From NCBI GenBank assembly GCA_964638815.1, contig CAZXBB010000172.1, positions 1 to 6,861 of the forward strand: DNA of 6,861 nt, read 5' to 3'. Under the pieces are notes generated by a model. The model was not told the DNA's origin, did no database searches, and saw only the letters and a list, made by a program, of their open reading frames with translations. The translations under genes and the position numbers were made by a program. Source of the DNA: CAZXBB01 sp964638815 (GTDB lineage Bacteria > Planctomycetota > Phycisphaerae > Phycisphaerales > SM1A02). Of this stretch, positions 5,855 to 6,861 are shown piece by piece; the stretch's first letter is position 1, and every line of letters starts with the position of its first letter.

Positions 5855-6861
5855 TCCGTTGGACGATCACCGCGGCGCTCGCGACCGCGCTCACGACCGC
5901 GCCGGCCCTTGCGCAGTATCCGTACCCGAGTCGGGTCGATCTGCGGTTCGACCACTGGTACGACTACGACGAGCTCACCGAAGCCCTCCACGCGCTCGCG
6001 GACGCCTACCCGAACCTGCTGACGCTCGAATCCATCGGCAAATCGGTCGCCGGACGCGATCTGTGGCTCGTCACGATCAACAACCCGGACACCGGTCCCG
6101 ACACCGAAAAGACCGCGATGTTCATCGACGGCAACATCCACGGCAACGAGATCCAGGCCGCGGAGACCGTCCTCTATTCGATCTGGTATCTCACGAAGAG
6201 CTACGGGAAGATCGAGAAGCTCACGAAGCTGATGGACGAGCGCGCGTTCTACATGCTCCCGATGGAGAACCCGGACGGCCGCGCCGTGTGGTTCGAGGGG
6301 CCGGCGACGCCGCATTTCCTCCGCGGCGGCGTCCTGCCGACCGACAACGACCACGACGGCGCGTTCGACGAGGACCCCGCCGACGACCTCGACGGCGACG
6401 GGCACATCACGACGATGTGGAAGCGCGATCCGCTCGGCCGGTACAAACGCGACCCGAAGGACGACCGCTTCTTCATCCGCGTCGAGCGCGACGAGCCGCC
6501 CGGCGGCTGGTCGCGCGTGGGCCAGGAGGGCATCGACAACGACGGCGACGGGCAGATCAACGAGGACGGACCCGGCGGCTACGACCCCAACCGCAACTGG
6601 CCGGCGGACTGGCAGCCCGAGCACGTGCAGTTCGGCGCCGGCGAGTATCCGTTCAGCCTGCCGGAGACGCGCGCGGTCGGCGCGTTCATGCTCGCCCACC
6701 CCAACGTCGCCGCTTACCATAGCTATCACAACGCCGGCGGCATGATCCTGAGCGGACCCGGCGCCGAGTACGTCAAGTACGACGCCGGCGACATGCGCGT
6801 GATGCAGGAGATCCAGAAGACGGGGGCGGAGATGCTGCCGTTCTACCGCTCGATGATCATC
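5851..6861 (+). CDS. Exported M14 zinc carboxypeptidase, 3'-truncated by the window edge
   Basis: The frame is open from ATG 5851 to the last base, giving 337 residues without a stop, so the C-terminus lies outside. A short signal peptide (MIRWTITAALATAL...ALAQ, cut after about A21) is followed by the M14 catalytic domain. It shows YDELTEALHALADAYP (39-54), IGKSVAGRDLW, the zinc motif H97-G-N-E100 in GNIHGNEIQ, NPDG (140-143), DPNRNW with R248, and the third zinc histidine H290 in AYHSYHNAGG. The catalytic glutamate, expected some 80-100 residues later, is beyond the edge. Two acidic loops, TDNDHDGAFDEDPADDLDGD (164-183) and GIDNDGDGQINEDGPGGYD (227-245), look like calcium-binding inserts. 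By family it should remove C-terminal residues from peptides in the periplasm or outside the cell; the substrate is unknown. It is translationally coupled to the catalytically degenerate paralogue before it. Confidence 0.92.
   Translation, partial: MIRWTITAALATALTTAPALAQYPYPSRVDLRFDHWYDYDELTEALHALADAYPNLLTLESIGKSVAGRDLWLVTINNPDTGPDTEKTAMFIDGNIHGNEIQAAETVLYSIWYLTKSYGKIEKLTKLMDERAFYMLPMENPDGRAVWFEGPATPHFLRGGVLPTDNDHDGAFDEDPADDLDGDGHITTMWKRDPLGRYKRDPKDDRFFIRVERDEPPGGWSRVGQEGIDNDGDGQINEDGPGGYDPNRNWPADWQPEHVQFGAGEYPFSLPETRAVGAFMLAHPNVAAYHSYHNAGGMILSGPGAEYVKYDAGDMRVMQEIQKTGAEMLPFYRSMII

Noticed and set aside
5794..6729. A 311-codon minus-strand open frame opposite the second M14 gene.
   Set aside because: It is antisense to a gene with clear zinc-site motifs and has a valine/arginine-rich shadow composition.

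Overview
The window is GC-rich and looks like chromosomal DNA from a planctomycete, most likely a Phycisphaerae-type lineage. Four features point there: a secreted protein with paired dockerin-type calcium repeats, a prepilin-like protein whose processing site reads RAFTIIELLVVV, lipid-free Sec signal peptides on M14 carboxypeptidase-family proteins carrying acidic calcium-loop inserts, and a lone HD-GYP-type protein. The taxonomic call is an inference from protein style, since no marker gene is present.

Layout from left to right. (1) A Uma2-family PD-(D/E)xK protein lies at the left edge, possibly starting before the window. (2) Directly after its stop codon is the degraded remnant of a nucleotidyltransferase-like family protein, with an N-terminal half, a central block and the reading frame lost. 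(3) A TACAAT box and a strong AAGGAG lead into a secreted dockerin protein, followed after only 4 bases by a stand-alone HD-GYP phosphohydrolase; these two probably form one transcript. (4) Convergent to them, on the minus strand, is a prepilin-like protein. (5) A 309-base divergent intergenic region holds two different tandem repeats: eight 9-base units, and seven GACCC units that give a G-quadruplex-type motif on the minus strand. It also contains promoter-like signals for the plus-strand gene. (6) Two M14-family genes follow and overlap by 4 bases (ATGA). The first encodes a protein in which all five expected M14 zinc and catalytic positions appear substituted. The second, cut by the right edge, keeps every such residue that lies inside the window.

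The most interesting biology is the translationally coupled pair of an apparently dead M14 protein and an intact-looking M14 protein, both exported and both with acidic Asp-rich loops. The dead copy also carries a long charged low-complexity insertion. The pair could be a regulatory or scaffold subunit plus an enzyme, or a diverged tandem duplication with binding function. The rest (pseudogene relic, G-quadruplex repeat between divergent genes, N-terminal dockerin coupled to an HD-GYP gene) is of moderate interest. No CRISPR array, tRNA, rRNA or insertion sequence was seen.
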